Assembly (NCBI GenBank): GCA_958348225.1
Contig: CATVYG010000050.1
Span: 1-7,423 of the forward strand
From: an uncultured Collinsella sp.
GTDB lineage: Bacteria > Actinomycetota > Coriobacteriia > Coriobacteriales > Coriobacteriaceae
DNA: 7,423 bases
Direction: 5' to 3'
Part shown: positions 6,868-7,423 of the stretch, piece after piece
How the letters are laid out: the number at the start of each line of letters is the position of its first letter
Numbering within the stretch: position 1 is the stretch's first letter
Program-made: the position numbers and the translations under genes
Notes under the pieces: model-generated
Seen by the model: only the letters and a program-made list of their open reading frames with translations
What the model was told of the DNA's origin: nothing
Databases searched by the model: none

Positions 6868-6947
6868 TGAGACACAATTAGGGCAGGTGACACACGTTCC
6901 AGATTCATTTTTAGGCGTGAGACAAATGTCTCACCAAAGTTGAGACA
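6868..6947. promoter_or_regulatory. Putative operator: TGAGACA palindrome plus outlying half-sites
   Basis: An 18-bp palindrome at 6917-6934 has 8-bp arms, GTGAGACA and TGTCTCAC, around a two-base centre. Direct TGAGACA half-sites also occur at 6868-6874 and 6941-6947, the starts being 50 and 23 bp from the half-site in the palindrome. The palindrome lies about 100 bp upstream of the start codon. This looks like the binding site of a dimeric repressor or activator of the surface-protein gene. The regulator is unknown and not in the window. Confidence 0.55.
6908..6937 (-). promoter_or_regulatory. Weak candidate promoter overlapping the operator
   Basis: On the minus strand TTGGTG (6937-6932) and TAAAAA (6913-6908) are 18 bp apart, a poor -35 and a fair -10. 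The TGAGACA palindrome would fill the spacer almost exactly. No better sigma-70 pair was found between 6816 and 6960, so the promoter could be elsewhere or activator-dependent. Confidence 0.25.
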
Positions 6948-6960
6948 CGAGCGTTTTCGC

Positions 6961-7011
6961 AGGAAAACGGGTGCGACTCAAGATGGACGGGGCAAAAGAA
7001 CCCGTTTTCCT
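6961..7011. terminator. Dyad between repeat and control region, possible terminator
   Basis: A perfect 12-bp inverted repeat (6961-6972 with 7000-7011, arms AGGAAAACGGGT and ACCCGTTTTCCT) encloses 27 bases. A run of four Ts lies near the 3' end of the stem on either strand. It could stop leftward read-through from beyond the window into the surface-protein gene. The right arm overlaps the conserved repeat module. Confidence 0.4.
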
Positions 7012-7019
7012 CCGTCCCC
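6992..7019 (+). repeat. Conserved module preceding a palindromic element, copy 2
   Basis: 7002-7019 is identical to 167-184; the 5' part (GCAAAAGAACC in place of CCAAAATGATC) has diverged. It stands 21 bases before the left arm at 7041, exactly as copy 1 stands before 206. Confidence 0.65.
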
Positions 7020-7040
7020 GGGGGATCTATTGGTGGTGCT

Positions 7041-7202
7041 CGCCACGAAACTGGCCCATCTACTACGTTTGACCCGATACCCCTGACCATACCCACGTTT
7101 TACGAAAAACCGCAGGCGTTCTACCTGCGGCTTTCATTTCGCATTACTTGCCGTGGTCGAGGACTGCCGCCTAAACGTAGTAGATAGACCCATTTCGTGG
7201 CA
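7041..7202. repeat. 162-bp palindromic intergenic element (family 1), right copy
   Basis: The outer arms 7041-7070 and 7173-7202 are complementary at 25 of 30 positions, so this copy is less perfect than the one at 206-367. It lies in the same orientation, with identical blocks at 7053-7072, 7075-7093 and 7113-7130. The two copies directly bracket the surface-protein gene with its control region and terminator. Confidence 0.85.
7106..7134. terminator. Central hairpin of the right palindrome, terminator-like
   Basis: The stem pairs 7106-7116 with 7124-7134 around the same CGTTCTA loop as the left copy. One mismatch (A7109 against C7131) becomes G-U in minus-strand RNA. On the minus strand the stem ends in a U-run (bases 7109-7105), the better terminator orientation; on plus the tail is CTTTCATTTC. 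It would block leftward transcription entering the gene from outside. Confidence 0.45.
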
Positions 7203-7220
7203 GACGGGTCACGCGGATAT

Positions 7221-7258
7221 CCTCGCAAGGCCAAAATGATCCGTTTCCCTCTGTCCAC
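7221..7258 (+). repeat. Conserved module preceding a palindromic element, copy 3
   Basis: It matches 147-184 at 32 of 38 positions with no gap, including an exact 16-base CCAAAATGATCCGTTT block at 7231-7246. It precedes the family 2 half-element at 7295, so the same module accompanies both palindrome families. Confidence 0.65.
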
Positions 7259-7294
7259 GGGAAACCAAGGGCTGTTATGGATATGGTTCCATTT

Positions 7295-7423
7295 CAAAAC
7301 TATGCCGGATTACGGGGCTAAAGTCGGGACCCTCATCCATACAACCTTTTTTTGAAAAACGGCAAGCAATCTACCTGCACTGATAATTGTTCTCGGGGGA
7401 AGCGGGCACTGCGGGGCGCGGCA
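7295..7423. repeat. Left half of a palindromic repeat (family 2), cut by the window edge
   Basis: 7295-7319 is the exact reverse complement of 90-114. The following 7320-7345 resembles the reverse complement of 66-89, and 7347-7380 (seven Ts, GAAAAACGG, then CTACCTGCA) resembles the core of the family 1 elements. The rest of the element should lie beyond the window. Nothing coding is seen up to 7423. Confidence 0.55.

Noticed and set aside
6911..7096. 61-codon minus-strand frame upstream of the gene
   Set aside because: It starts inside the palindromic repeat and crosses the dyad and operator; no convincing ribosome site, and the peptide is repeat-derived.
206..7202. Possibility that the gene with its repeats is a composite transposon
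   Set aside because: No transposase is present, the bracketing elements are direct palindromes rather than insertion sequences, and no target duplication is visible.
1..7423. CRISPR array, tRNA or rRNA genes, riboswitch
   Set aside because: No regularly spaced short repeats, cloverleaf or ribosomal sequence, or recognisable aptamer was seen; the repeats present are palindromic and dispersed.

Overview
The window holds one very large gene on the minus strand (507-6815, 2102 residues), flanked on both sides by gene-free DNA packed with palindromic repeats. The protein is a Gram-positive cell-wall-anchored adhesin or stalk protein. In order it has a Sec signal peptide, a von Willebrand factor A (VWA) domain with an intact metal-ion-dependent adhesion site (MIDAS), a beta-rich connecting region, ten tandem Spy0128/FctA-type isopeptide domains, a Pro/Thr-rich spacer, and an LPTTG sortase signal with membrane helix and RKR tail. 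All ten stalk domains keep the Lys/Glu/Asn triad that forms intramolecular isopeptide bonds in this family.

Organism: the GC-rich coding sequence, sortase anchoring, and large VWA plus Spy0128-like surface protein suggest a gut actinobacterium of the Coriobacteriia, most likely Collinsella or a relative. The intergenic palindromes fit my recollection of Collinsella intergenic repeats, but this is an inference from style, not a database match.

Layout from left to right: 1-114 is the right half of a palindromic repeat cut by the window edge. 147-184 is a short conserved module. 206-367 is a complete 162-bp palindromic element with perfect 30-bp outer arms. 388-428 is a good intrinsic terminator for the gene, and 469-494 is a GC-rich hairpin just after the stop codon. 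The gene follows (507-6815), with a GGAG ribosome site and, about 100 bp upstream of the start, an 18-bp palindrome with further TGAGACA half-sites that looks like an operator. Then come a dyad (6961-7011), a second 162-bp palindromic element in the same orientation (7041-7202), another module copy (7221-7258), and the left half of an element of the first-mentioned family (from 7295) running off the window. The 507-bp left flank and the 600-bp right flank contain no credible gene.

The gene appears to be a single-gene transcription unit with its own control region and terminator, insulated by repeats. No sortase, second pilin subunit or transposase is present, so whether the product is a stand-alone adhesin or a pilus tip cannot be decided here. 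The most notable points are the symmetrical repeat bracketing with an exact 6,835-bp direct-repeat offset, a 53-residue Asp/Glu/Ala-rich insert inside stalk domain 8, and the putative operator.
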